Origin: RPQJ01 sp963793675
Lineage (GTDB): Bacteria > Pseudomonadota > Gammaproteobacteria > Steroidobacterales > Steroidobacteraceae
Length of the DNA stretch: 64,000 bases
Assembly (NCBI GenBank): GCA_963793675.1
Contig: CAWCBA010000010.1
Coordinates: 620,001-684,000 of the forward strand
Direction: 5' to 3'
Both the position numbers and the translations under genes were made by a program. Below the pieces are notes generated by a model. It was not told the origin of the DNA and did no database searches. It saw only the letters and a list, made by a program, of their open reading frames with translations. This document shows positions 47,210 through 55,299 of the stretch, piece by piece. Every line of letters begins with the position of its first letter. Position 1 is the first letter of the stretch.

Positions 47210-48530
47210 ATGGGTTCAGCTGCAGCAAATACCTGCCTGGCCATGGCATGCCTGGTTCTTTCGTGGCAAGCACATGCGGGTGCGGCAGCGGCCGACGCTG
47301 CGGCACCGTCCGCGACCGGGGTCACGACGCTTCGTTGCGGCACGCTCATCGATGGCGTCAGCGCATCTCCCAGGCGTAATGTCGCGGTCCGTATCGAAGA
47401 CGGCCGCATCGCCTCCGTCGGTCCATTCAGTTCGGTCAACGCCGGCACGGTGATCGACCGCTCGCAGGACACCTGTCTGCCCGGCCTCATCGACGCGCAC
47501 GCCCACGTGCTGATCAAGACCGACGACTACCAGGTCGATCACCTGCGACGCTCCTCGGCCTACAAGGCGTTGCGCGGTCTCAACGTGGTGCAGCAGATGC
47601 TGCGGTCCGGGTGGACGACGGTGCGCATTCTCGGCGATGCGGACCTGTTCTACGCGCACCTCGACGTGCGCACCGCGATCCAGGAAGGACTGTTCATCGG
47701 GTCCAAGGCTCACCGGCGCCGGACACTACTTCTCGATCACGGGCGGCGGCGGGGACCTGAACTTCCTCGCACCCGAGCACCAGGTCGCGGCCGACGGGCT
47801 CGTCGTCGACGGCGTCGATGCCGTGCGCAAAGCGGTGCGCGAAGAGATCAAGCACGGCAGCGACTGGATCAAGGTGCTGGCGAGCGGCGCGATGATGTCG
47901 GCCGGCAACGACCCCGACAGGGCGCACTACAGTCCCGAGGAATTGAGCGCGATCGTCGACGAAGCCACGCGTCTCGGCGTGCCCGTCGCGGCGCACGCGC
48001 ACTCGGCGGCGGGGATCAAGGCGGCGATCCTCGCCGGCGTGCGCTCGATCGAGCACGGCACCTTCATCGACGACGAGGGCATCCGGCTCTTGAAGGAGAA
48101 GGGCGTCTACCTGGTACCGACGCTCTACGTCGGCGACTACTACCTCAACGAGCAGCCCGGCAGCGAGGCGCAGGCCAAGATGAACGAGCTGACGCGCAAG
48201 TATCGCGCGCAGCACATTGCGGCAGTCGGCAAGGCGATCAAGGCGGGCGTGCACGTCGGCGTCGGCACGGACTACGTCGGTTTCCCGGTCAAGCAGGGCG
48301 TGCGCGAACTCGCGCTGCTGGTCGAGGCTGGCATGACGCCGATGCAGGCCATCCAGGCCGCCACCCGCGTGAATTCAGAACTGCTCGGCTGGCAGGATCG
48401 CATCGGTACCGTCGAGGCGGGCAAGCTCGCCGACATCATCGCGGTGCCTGGCGACCCGCTGCGTGATCTCTCTGTGCTCGAGAAGGTGTCGTTCGTCATG
48501 CTCGGCGGACGAGAGGTCTTAAAGCCATGA
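47210..48530 (+). CDS. Metal-dependent amidohydrolase, imidazolonepropionase-like (frameshift)
   Basis: About 439 residues with a signal peptide (start MGSAAANTCLAMACLVLSWQ). The amidohydrolase barrel shows the metal-binding DAHAH near residue 95, KVLASGAMMS, VAAHAHSAAGIKAAI, GVRSIEHGTFID and VGVGTDYVGF, ending in VEAGKLADIIAVPGDPLRD. This is the prolidase/imidazolonepropionase-related family found near peptide and xenobiotic degradation genes. One extra G near 47702 breaks the frame between LFIG and RLTGAGHYFSITGGGGD. It follows the BNR gene and may be co-transcribed with it. Confidence 0.85.
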
Positions 48531-48626
48531 CGGCGGACGCATGACGGGTCCGCTGCTGCGAATTCGGCGGTCCGCGGCAAGAATGTGCGTGGTTGACGGT
48601 CCAGGAAGATTGGCTAACTGCGCTCC

Positions 48627-48878
48627 ATGGAGATGGAGCGTTTTCCAAGCACGGAGTATTTCCGGGCAGTGCGTGAGCGGCCGGACCGTGCGATTATTCG
48701 CGATGAATGGATTCGGCGAGCCATTCGACAGCCGATCCGCGAGGTTATACAGACGGATGGGCGCATTCGCATGTGGTGCCTGGTTCCCGAAGCGGGTGAC
48801 CGGGTCCTCCGGGTGGTGTTGTTACCCGACAGGGTGACTGTGCATAACGCGTTTTTCGACCGGTCGTATAAACCATGA
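48627..48878 (+). CDS. Small conserved protein, first gene of a DUF2283 pair (83 aa)
   Basis: 83 residues, basic and Arg-rich: MEMERFPSTEYFRAVRERPD, then RRAIRQPIREVIQTDGRIRM and LPDRVTVHNAFFDRSYKP. It resembles DUF4258-like small proteins found just upstream of DUF2283 genes in several phyla, from recall of family patterns. Its stop overlaps the next start by 4 bp (ATGA). The arrangement resembles a toxin-antitoxin pair, with this gene as candidate toxin, but no activity is known. Confidence 0.78.
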   Translation: MEMERFPSTEYFRAVRERPDRAIIRDEWIRRAIRQPIREVIQTDGRIRMWCLVPEAGDRVLRVVLLPDRVTVHNAFFDRSYKP

Positions 48879-49072
48879 AGATCACCTACTTCCAGGACAC
48901 CGATACGTTGTACATCGAGTTCCGCGAGTCCGAGGTGGCCGAGACCCGCGAGCTCGATGAAAACACGCTGTTGGACATCGATTCGCAGGGAAACCTTTGT
49001 GGTCTGACCCTGGAACACGCGCGCGATCGGGCCGACATACCACATGTGACCTTCGAGCAGGTTGCTGCGTAA
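48875..49072 (+). CDS. DUF2283 family protein (65 aa)
   Basis: 65 residues, acidic: MKITYFQDTDTLYIEFRESE, ETRELDENTLLDIDSQGN and LCGLTLEHA give the DUF2283 pattern. The acidic nature and overlap with the basic upstream gene suggest that the two products bind each other. Function is unknown; an antitoxin-like role is inference. Confidence 0.88.
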   Translation: MKITYFQDTDTLYIEFRESEVAETRELDENTLLDIDSQGNLCGLTLEHARDRADIPHVTFEQVAA

Positions 49073-49110
49073 GCCATTGGGGCGTCGAAACCCGAACGCA
49101 GGGGAAGCGA

Positions 49111-50238
49111 ATGCAGATCGACACAGACGCGTGGATCGACGTCGGCGCAGCCGATGCACTGGCCGGCAGGCCACTCCAGCAGGTGCTGCTCGGCCGCAAG
49201 AAGATCGCGCTGGTCTGCAAGGACGGCCAGTTCAGCGCGATCTCCGGCGTGTGCAATCACGCAGGCGGGCCCCTGGGCGAGGGTAAGCTCGACGGCGATT
49301 ACGTCGTCTGCCCATGGCACTACTGGAAGTTCCACTGCAGCACCGGTGAAGGCGAGCCTGGCTACGAAGAAGACCGCGTTCCGGTCCACGACGTGCTCGT
49401 CGAAAACGGACGGGTGCTCGTCAACCCGGAGGCGCGTTCGAAGCGAGGCCGCAAGCCGCACGCGCCTCATCCGCTGGCCAGGACGCCGCAGCGCGAGCCG
49501 GGCCCGATCCGCATGCTGGGAATTTCGACCACGGCCATGACCGCGGCGCACCCGCGCTACAGCACGTCCGAGGACCTGCTGTCCCATGCGCTGCAACGCG
49601 CCGCGGAGATCCAGGGCTGCGAGACGCAACTGCTGCGCATCCGCGACCTCGACTTCCGTGAGTGCGAAGGGTTCTACTCGAAGTCATCGCGTGCGTGCAC
49701 CTGGCCGTGTTCGATCACGCAGATGGACGCCTCGGACCAGATGGACCGCGTGTACGAAGGCGTCGTGCACTGGGCCGACGTGATCCTGGTGGCAACGCCG
49801 ATCCGCTGGGGCGGGGCGAGCAGCCTGTACTACAAGATGGTCGAGCGGATGAACTGCATCCAGAACCAGGAGACCATCGCCGGCAAGCACCTGCTGCGCA
49901 ACAAGGTCGCGGGCTTCATCATCACCGGCGGGCAGGACAACGTGCAGGGCGTTGCTGGCCAGCTGCTCGGGTTCTTCGCCGAGGTCGGCTGCCAGTTCCC
50001 GCAGTTTCCTTACGTCGCGCACTCCCGCGGCTGGAGCGCGGAGGACATGGAGAACAACGAGAAATTCGTGCAGAACTCCACGTCACTGCACGACGGCGCC
50101 GCCGCGCTCGCGCGCCGCTGCGCCGAGATGGCGCAGGTCATGATCACGAGTTCGCTCGGCGAGGGTGCGCTGACGCGCGGTGGACGCAAGGGGCAGCAGC
50201 TGGAGGCGCCGGTCGCGCGTGTTGCGGACGCGCGTTAG
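49111..50238 (+). CDS. Rieske [2Fe-2S] domain fused to a flavodoxin-like NAD(P)H reductase
   Basis: 375 residues. Residues 1-110 form a Rieske ferredoxin with all four cluster ligands visible: C48 and H50 in GVCNHAGG, C67 and H70 in VCPWHYWKFH. A linker of about 20 residues (AHPLARTPQREPG-like) leads to a flavodoxin-fold, NADPH-dependent FMN reductase domain, about 130-340: LGISTTAMTAAHPRYSTSED, then WADVILVATPIRWGGASSLY, GFIITGGQDNVQGVAGQLLG. Three cysteines (CEGFYSKSSRACTWPC) sit where iron-sulfur flavoproteins bind a second cluster. It could pass electrons from NADPH through FMN to the Rieske centre in one chain. The 3' end meets the converging esterase gene. Confidence 0.9.
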   Translation: MQIDTDAWIDVGAADALAGRPLQQVLLGRKKIALVCKDGQFSAISGVCNHAGGPLGEGKLDGDYVVCPWHYWKFHCSTGEGEPGYEEDRVPVHDVLVENGRVLVNPEARSKRGRKPHAPHPLARTPQREPGPIRMLGISTTAMTAAHPRYSTSEDLLSHALQRAAEIQGCETQLLRIRDLDFRECEGFYSKSSRACTWPCSITQMDASDQMDRVYEGVVHWADVILVATPIRWGGASSLYYKMVERMNCIQNQETIAGKHLLRNKVAGFIITGGQDNVQGVAGQLLGFFAEVGCQFPQFPYVAHSRGWSAEDMENNEKFVQNSTSLHDGAAALARRCAEMAQVMITSSLGEGALTRGGRKGQQLEAPVARVADAR

Positions 50239-50929
50239 TTCTCGCTGGACGTCGATAACCGTCGCATCAGCCATCGCGCCACTTCGGCGATCTCCTCCAT
50301 GCACACCGCGTGTTGCATCGGGTAGTCGTGCCACTCCGGGGCGTAGCCCTGGGCCTTCAGCTCTTCGCGCGCTTCGAGGCCCATGCCGACCGGCACGATC
50401 GGATCGTTGCGGCCGTGGCACAGCAGGATCGGCACGTCCGGTTCGCGGCGGATCTGTCGGCGGCGAGCGTCTCCGGAAAGGGCAGGTAACACGACATGGC
50501 GAGGATTCCCGCCAGCCGCTCTGGATAGCGCAGTCCCGTGTACAACGCGACGGCACCGCCTTGCGAGAAGCCGGCCAGCACCACGCGCGCGGCAGCTACG
50601 CCACGCTGCCGTTCACGATCGATGTAGTTCGCGACACGACGCGACGACTCGGCGGTACCGGTCTTGTCGGCGCGCCCCTCCGGCGTGAACGCGGTGATGT
50701 CGTACCAGGCGCGCATCACGTACCCGTTATTCACGGTGACCGGTCGCATGGGCGCGTGCGGAAACACAAAGCGCACCGGCAGCGAGTCGGGCAGGCCGAG
50801 TTCGCCGACGATCGGCACGAAGTCGTGGCCGTCGGCGCCGAGCCCGTGCAGCAGGATCACCGAGGCTGCGGCCGGTGCCTGCGGCGACAGCGTGATCTCG
50901 AGGTCGGTCTCGTCCTGCGTGTACTTCAT
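50235..50929 (-). CDS. Carboxylesterase/phospholipase family alpha/beta hydrolase (frameshift)
   Basis: About 231 residues. The family shows VILLHGLGADGHDF near residue 25, FVFPHAPMRPVTVNNGY, the nucleophile GFSQGGAVALYTGLRYPE near 120, then PILLCHGRNDPIVPVGMG with the acid and HDYPMQHAVCMEEI with the base. One missing base near 50457 breaks the frame between ETLAA and QIRREPDVP. It resembles the YpfH/EstB group, which hydrolyses short-chain esters. It converges on the Rieske-flavodoxin gene with a 4-bp overlap. Confidence 0.88.
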
Positions 50930-51136
50930 GCCCGCGAAGATACACTGCCGGACCGCGGGCCGCGCCGTGCAGCGCCGACGCTATCAGGGCACGACCGGTT
51001 CCAGTTCCCACGCCTGCAGAGACGGTCCATGATTTTTCCCCCGGAGGTTCGAATTCTTCAAGGTTCGGCACTATGCTCCGGCAATGGCCATCAGGGAACC
51101 GCTCGTGACGCATGACGGCCAGGGGAGTTCCACGGA

Positions 51137-51853
51137 GTGATCGAGCAGCACATCAACGCCGACTTCGCCCAGCGAGTGCTTATGCAACCCGCCTCGCCGG
51201 CGGACTGGATTCCGTCGCCGATGAGCGGCGTGCTTCGTCGGCCGCTCGACCGTGTCGGCGGCGAAGTCGCGCGTGCCACCAGCCTCGTGCGGTATGCGCC
51301 CGGCTCGCAGTTCAAGCGCCATTTACATGGCGGCGGCGAGGAGATTCTCGTGCTCGAGGGCGTATTCTCGGACGAGCAGGGCGACTATCCAGCGGGAACC
51401 TACCTGCGTAACCCGCCCGGGACCGTCCACGCGCCGTTCTCACGCGAGGGCTGCACGCTGTTCGTGAAACTCTGGCAATTCGCACAGGGCGACGTGCAGC
51501 CAGTACGAATCGACACGCGCTCGACCGGGTGGCGACCGGGCCTGGTGCCCGGGCTCGGGGTAATGCCGTTGCACGAATTCGACGGCGTCAGCACCGCGCT
51601 GGTGCGCTGGGCACCAGGCACGCACTTCAATCCTCACTCACACCCCGGCGGCGAGGAGATCTTCGTGCTCGAGGGCCTGTTCCGGGACGAGCACGGCGCG
51701 TACCCGGCCGGGTCGTGGCTGCGCAGCCCGCGCTGGAGCCGGCACACGCCTTACACCGGCGCCGAAGGGGCGATCATCTACGTCAAGGTTGGACACCTCG
51801 GCGCGGAAATGCTCGCGCTGCCCGTCGACAGCGTTCTGGCAGCCAGGTCGTGA
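51137..51853 (+). CDS. Tandem ChrR-like double-cupin protein
   Basis: 238 residues with two consecutive cupin modules of the ChrR type: GSQFKRHLHGGGEEILVLEG (about 55-75) with EQGDYPAGTYLRNPPGTVHA, and GTHFNPHSHPGGEEIFVLEG (about 160-180) with EHGAYPAGSWLRSPRWSRHT. Each holds the H-x-H and E metal-binding set. It lacks the N-terminal zinc-anti-sigma domain of ChrR, so it is not an anti-sigma factor. The two halves look like an internal duplication. The start is a GTG; no sigma factor gene is nearby. Confidence 0.88.
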   Translation: MIEQHINADFAQRVLMQPASPADWIPSPMSGVLRRPLDRVGGEVARATSLVRYAPGSQFKRHLHGGGEEILVLEGVFSDEQGDYPAGTYLRNPPGTVHAPFSREGCTLFVKLWQFAQGDVQPVRIDTRSTGWRPGLVPGLGVMPLHEFDGVSTALVRWAPGTHFNPHSHPGGEEIFVLEGLFRDEHGAYPAGSWLRSPRWSRHTPYTGAEGAIIYVKVGHLGAEMLALPVDSVLAARS

Positions 51854-52057
51854 TGGAGAATGCGCCCGGCTTGCGACCCCTTGGCTGCCGCTTGCTGCTG
51901 CGCCGGTGAGCGTGCCGACGTGGGCGGGAGCGTAATGGGGGCAACGCGCATGCGGCGTATGTATTGAGCGAGGTTGAAGCCCGGGCGGACCTGCGTGACT
52001 CTCTGCATGGGGTGGTCCCACTGCAGCAGCCACGCACGGCGTGGCAGGTGCTTGCCG

Positions 52058-52999
52058 ATGTCACACATGGACCCGGCCACGCTGGGAAGATCGCTGGAGC
52101 AGCTGGAACAGGCTGCGCACGACCACGCCCACTGGCACGCCAACCTCATCCGCTCGATCATCTGCCGGCTGCCGTGCGATCCGCAGGATCTCGAGGCCAA
52201 CTCGCATCGTCTCTGCCGTTTCGGCCGGTGGTACTACGAGCAGACTCCGGTCGAGTTCTGGGAGCAGCCGGCGTTCGCGGCGATCGAGGCGGAGCACAAG
52301 TGGCTGCACCAGATCGCGGCACGCATGCTGCAACAGGCGGCCGACGGCATGCCGGTCTCGCATGAAGATTATGACGACCTCGTCATCGGGGGCGAGCGCC
52401 TGAACCTGGAGCTGGATTCGCTGAAGCACACCATCGCGGGAGCACTGCGGGACCGCGATGCGCTGACCGGAGCCTACGGTCGCGTCGAGATGCTGCCGGC
52501 CCTGCGCGAGTGGCGCGAGCTGGCCCGACGCAACGTGCAGCATTGCTGCATCGTTTTCATGGACCTGGACCACCTCAAGGAGATCAACGACCGGCATGGC
52601 CATGCCGTGGGCGACGAGGTGCTGGCCGGCGTGGTGCGAGAGGTCATGGAGCACCTGCGACCGTACGACAAGGTGTTTCGCTACGGCGGCGACGAGTTCC
52701 TGATCTCGCTGCCCGGGGCGGACGTGGAAGTGGGGCAGAAAGTGATCGGTCACATACGCGAGCAGATCGCCGCGGCGACGATCGTCGCGAGTCCCGGCGC
52801 CCATTCGATTACCACGACGGCGTCGTTCGGGCTCGCATTGCTGGAGCCGGACATCAGCGTGGAGGAGTCCATCGACCGGGCGGACAAGGCCCTGCTGGTG
52901 GCGAAGGCCGCCGGGCGCAACCGCGTGTGCAGCTGGGATCCAGCGGTCACGACCAGCACGCTGCTGCGGCGAATGATGGACGACGGCAAGACGGGGTGA
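52058..52999 (+). CDS. dgcZ: Diguanylate cyclase with N-terminal zinc-binding CZB domain
   Basis: Makes c-di-GMP from two GTP; 313 residues, close to E. coli DgcZ. Residues about 10-135 form a CZB four-helix bundle with zinc-ligand candidates HAHWHANL, a cysteine in SIICRLP and HKWLHQIA. The GGDEF domain follows, with IVFMDLDHLKEINDRHGHAV and RYGGDEFLISLP. The inhibitory I-site RPYD lies exactly five residues before GGDEF, so product feedback is expected. Zinc probably controls activity, as in DgcZ. No EAL domain. The ATG at 52058 is chosen; 52067 is also possible. Confidence 0.9.
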   Translation: MSHMDPATLGRSLEQLEQAAHDHAHWHANLIRSIICRLPCDPQDLEANSHRLCRFGRWYYEQTPVEFWEQPAFAAIEAEHKWLHQIAARMLQQAADGMPVSHEDYDDLVIGGERLNLELDSLKHTIAGALRDRDALTGAYGRVEMLPALREWRELARRNVQHCCIVFMDLDHLKEINDRHGHAVGDEVLAGVVREVMEHLRPYDKVFRYGGDEFLISLPGADVEVGQKVIGHIREQIAAATIVASPGAHSITTTASFGLALLEPDISVEESIDRADKALLVAKAAGRNRVCSWDPAVTTSTLLRRMMDDGKTG

Positions 53000-53037
53000 G
53001 TCAAGCCGTCGCCGGCCGTCATCCGCTGACTGGCGCG

Positions 53038-53682
53038 TCAGGCCCTCGGGTAACCAACGGTCTGCGACAACAGCACGTGCTGGTCGTGGGTGAGGCCGAG
53101 CGCGTCCGCGATGGCCGAGCGATCGATCCAGGCGCGGATCACGGTGACCAGGCCGCTGCTCGCTGCGTACAGGTACACGTTCTGTGCAATCGCACCTGCA
53201 GCCGCGGACGCGTAGCTCTCGCGGCTTGCCACCGGGATCAGCTTCATGCGCGAGTGATCCACGACGTAGACCAGATCGAGCGGGGCATCGTCGACGAAAT
53301 CCTGGTAGCCGGTGACGCGCCGCAGATCGCTGCCCGCAACCAGTCGCAATTCGTGCTTCCGCGCGTCATAGAGATAGGCGCCGTCCGGCAGCGCCACATA
53401 GACGTCGATCTCCTGCGCGTCGATGGCGGAAGGAGCGGTCCGTCCGCCAGCGCGGCGGTTCACGCCGAATGCGGCCCACAGCAGGCTCGAGAGCACGGGC
53501 AATGGCAGCGGCTTGCGTGCGAACTCACGCGATGAGCGGCGTTTCGCGATTGCCTGCATGAGCGGCAGGCCGCCGCGCTTGTCGGGTGCGGGCAGCTTGA
53601 TGACGGGACGTGAATCGCCTTTGGTCGGGCGCGGGCGCAGCTGTCCCATTGCGCCGAGTGCGAGCTTGGTCAGGGTGCTCAT
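53038..53682 (-). CDS. SagB/ThcOx-type nitroreductase-family protein
   Basis: 214 residues of nitroreductase fold: AIAKRRSSREFARKPLPLPV, LLWAAFGVNRRAGGRTAPSA, VYVALPDGAYLYDARKHEL and SAAAGAIAQNVYLYAASSGL. These are the marks of the SagB-type dehydrogenase group, FMN enzymes that oxidise azolines in RiPP pathways. No precursor peptide, cyclodehydratase or transporter is nearby, so here it is a stand-alone redox enzyme of unknown role. The start at 53682 is preferred to 53802. Confidence 0.88.
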   Translation of the reverse strand: MSTLTKLALGAMGQLRPRPTKGDSRPVIKLPAPDKRGGLPLMQAIAKRRSSREFARKPLPLPVLSSLLWAAFGVNRRAGGRTAPSAIDAQEIDVYVALPDGAYLYDARKHELRLVAGSDLRRVTGYQDFVDDAPLDLVYVVDHSRMKLIPVASRESYASAAAGAIAQNVYLYAASSGLVTVIRAWIDRSAIADALGLTHDQHVLLSQTVGYPRA

Positions 53683-53866
53683 CTTGATTGCTCCTTCGCT
53701 GGTGCGAGAGGGCAGGCAGGTCACCCGGATACTGTGCGACGGATCGATCGCACCTGCTATAGCGCGGTTCGAATGCTGATCGCGGCTGACGCCGGCATCC
53801 AATGACTTACTGCCGCGTGCGCGGCCGACCTTGCCGTGGAACGGCCGGTGAGATCATTCTTGGGCA

Positions 53867-54249
53867 ATGCCTTACCGACTGCTGGCAGACCTCGTGCTGA
53901 TCCTGCACGCCGGGTTCGTGGCGTTCGTGATGCTCGGCGCACTGCTCGTGTTGCGCTGGCCGCGGATCGCCTGGGCGCATGTGCCGGTCGCCCTGTGGGG
54001 CGCGGGCATCGAGTTCCTGGGCGGCATCTGTCCGTTGACGCCGCTCGAGAATCACTGGCGACGGCTGGCGGGCGAACTCGGTTACCCGGGTGGTTTCATC
54101 GAGCACTATTTCCTGGCGGTGCTGTATCCGGACGGATTAACCCGTCGCGTGCAGCTCTGCTCGGCGCGCTGGTGCTGGCGGTCAACGTGGCGATCTACGC
54201 CTGGGTGCTCTGGCGTCTGCATGCCGATCGTGCCCGTACGACCTCGTGA
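53867..54249 (+). CDS. DUF2784 family membrane protein (frameshift)
   Basis: About 127 residues with three to four hydrophobic segments: LLADLVLILHAGFVAFVMLG, then IAWAHVPVALWGAGIEFLGG, CPLTPLENHWR, and YPGGFIEHYFLAVLYPDGLTR, all family signatures. One missing base near 54155 breaks the frame; the last segment reads LLGALVLAVNVAIYAWVLW. Function is unknown. Confidence 0.85.
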
Positions 54250-54288
54250 AAACGAGGCCGGGCGCCGACCGAACGCGTTGCGCGCGGT

Positions 54289-55182
54289 TCAGGTTTTCGA
54301 GGCCTGGAAAATGCTCTCGATGGACCGGTCGAGGGCCGCGTTGAACTCCGCGTCCGACTGCTGGGCCGTAAGGCCCTCGGTAAGGGCCCGGGAGAAGCTG
54401 GCCACCATGTTGTGCTGGCGAGCCAGCCGGGCGTTGGCTTCATCGCGCGAGTAACCGCCGGACAGTGCGACCACCTTCAGCACGCGCGGGTGCGTGATGC
54501 ACTCCGCGTAGAGGTTGTCCCGGTTCGGCAGCGTGAGCTTGAGCATCACCTGCTGGCCTTCCGGCAGCTTGTCCAGATGGGTCATGACGGCTGCCTTGAG
54601 CAGGTCTTCGGCGGCCGCCTTGTCGGGGCACTTGATGTCGACTTCGGGCTCGATGATCGGCACCAGACCCGCGGCGATGATCTGGCGGGCGATTTCGAAC
54701 TGCTGGTCCACCACCGCGTGGATGCCGGCCGGGTTCGCCTGCTTGATCACCGAACGCATCTTGGTGCCGAAGATGCCCTTCGCCCTGGCCCTGGCCAGCA
54801 GCTGGTCGAGGTCCGGCATCGGCTTCATCAGCTGTACGCCGTCCGCTTCAGCTGCAAGGCCCTTGTCCACCTTGAGAATCGGGACGACCTTCTTGACCTC
54901 CCACAGGTACTCAGCCGTCGGCCGGCCGAGGACGTCGCGGTCCATGGTGTCCTCGAACAGGATGGCTCCCAGGATCCGGTCGCCGCTGAAGGCTGGGCTG
55001 GTCATGATGCGCACGCGCATGGCGTGGATGAGGTCCATCATCGCCGCGTCGCCGGACCAGGCGCTTTCCGCGATGCCATACAGTTTCAGTGCCTTCGGGG
55101 TGCTGCCACCGCTCTGGTCCAGCGCGGCGATGAAGCCTGCCTGCGTGCGGAACTTGGCCTTCTGCTGCTCGAAGTTGCTCAT
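54289..55182 (-). CDS. fda: Fructose-bisphosphate aldolase class I
   Basis: Schiff-base aldolase, 297 residues, of the short bacterial type also found in Staphylococcus. It contains GFIAALDQSGGSTPKALKLY, PFLKVDKGLA-type text (VPILKVDKGLAAEADGVQLM), FGTKMRSVI, PIIEPEVDI and the catalytic-lysine segment QQVMLKLTLP, ending in VALSGGYSRDEANARL. The start at 55182 is preferred to 55254. It is non-homologous to the class II enzyme at 1-866, so the organism has two independent aldolases. Confidence 0.95.
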   Translation of the reverse strand: MSNFEQQKAKFRTQAGFIAALDQSGGSTPKALKLYGIAESAWSGDAAMMDLIHAMRVRIMTSPAFSGDRILGAILFEDTMDRDVLGRPTAEYLWEVKKVVPILKVDKGLAAEADGVQLMKPMPDLDQLLARARAKGIFGTKMRSVIKQANPAGIHAVVDQQFEIARQIIAAGLVPIIEPEVDIKCPDKAAAEDLLKAAVMTHLDKLPEGQQVMLKLTLPNRDNLYAECITHPRVLKVVALSGGYSRDEANARLARQHNMVASFSRALTEGLTAQQSDAEFNAALDRSIESIFQASKT

Positions 55183-55299
55183 GATCGTCCTCGTGAAAGC
55201 GTCGCCCTGATGCCCGATTCTAGACTGATGCGAGCGTTTCGTGGTTCCGGGCACTTTTCTGCCCAGGCGTCGCGGTGATCGTGCAACCTGCGCTCAACG

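Noticed and set aside
45989..48466. 825-codon BNR-amidohydrolase fusion
   Set aside because: The amidohydrolase begins with a clean signal peptide at 47210 and its remainder is in another frame, so two genes with read errors are more likely.
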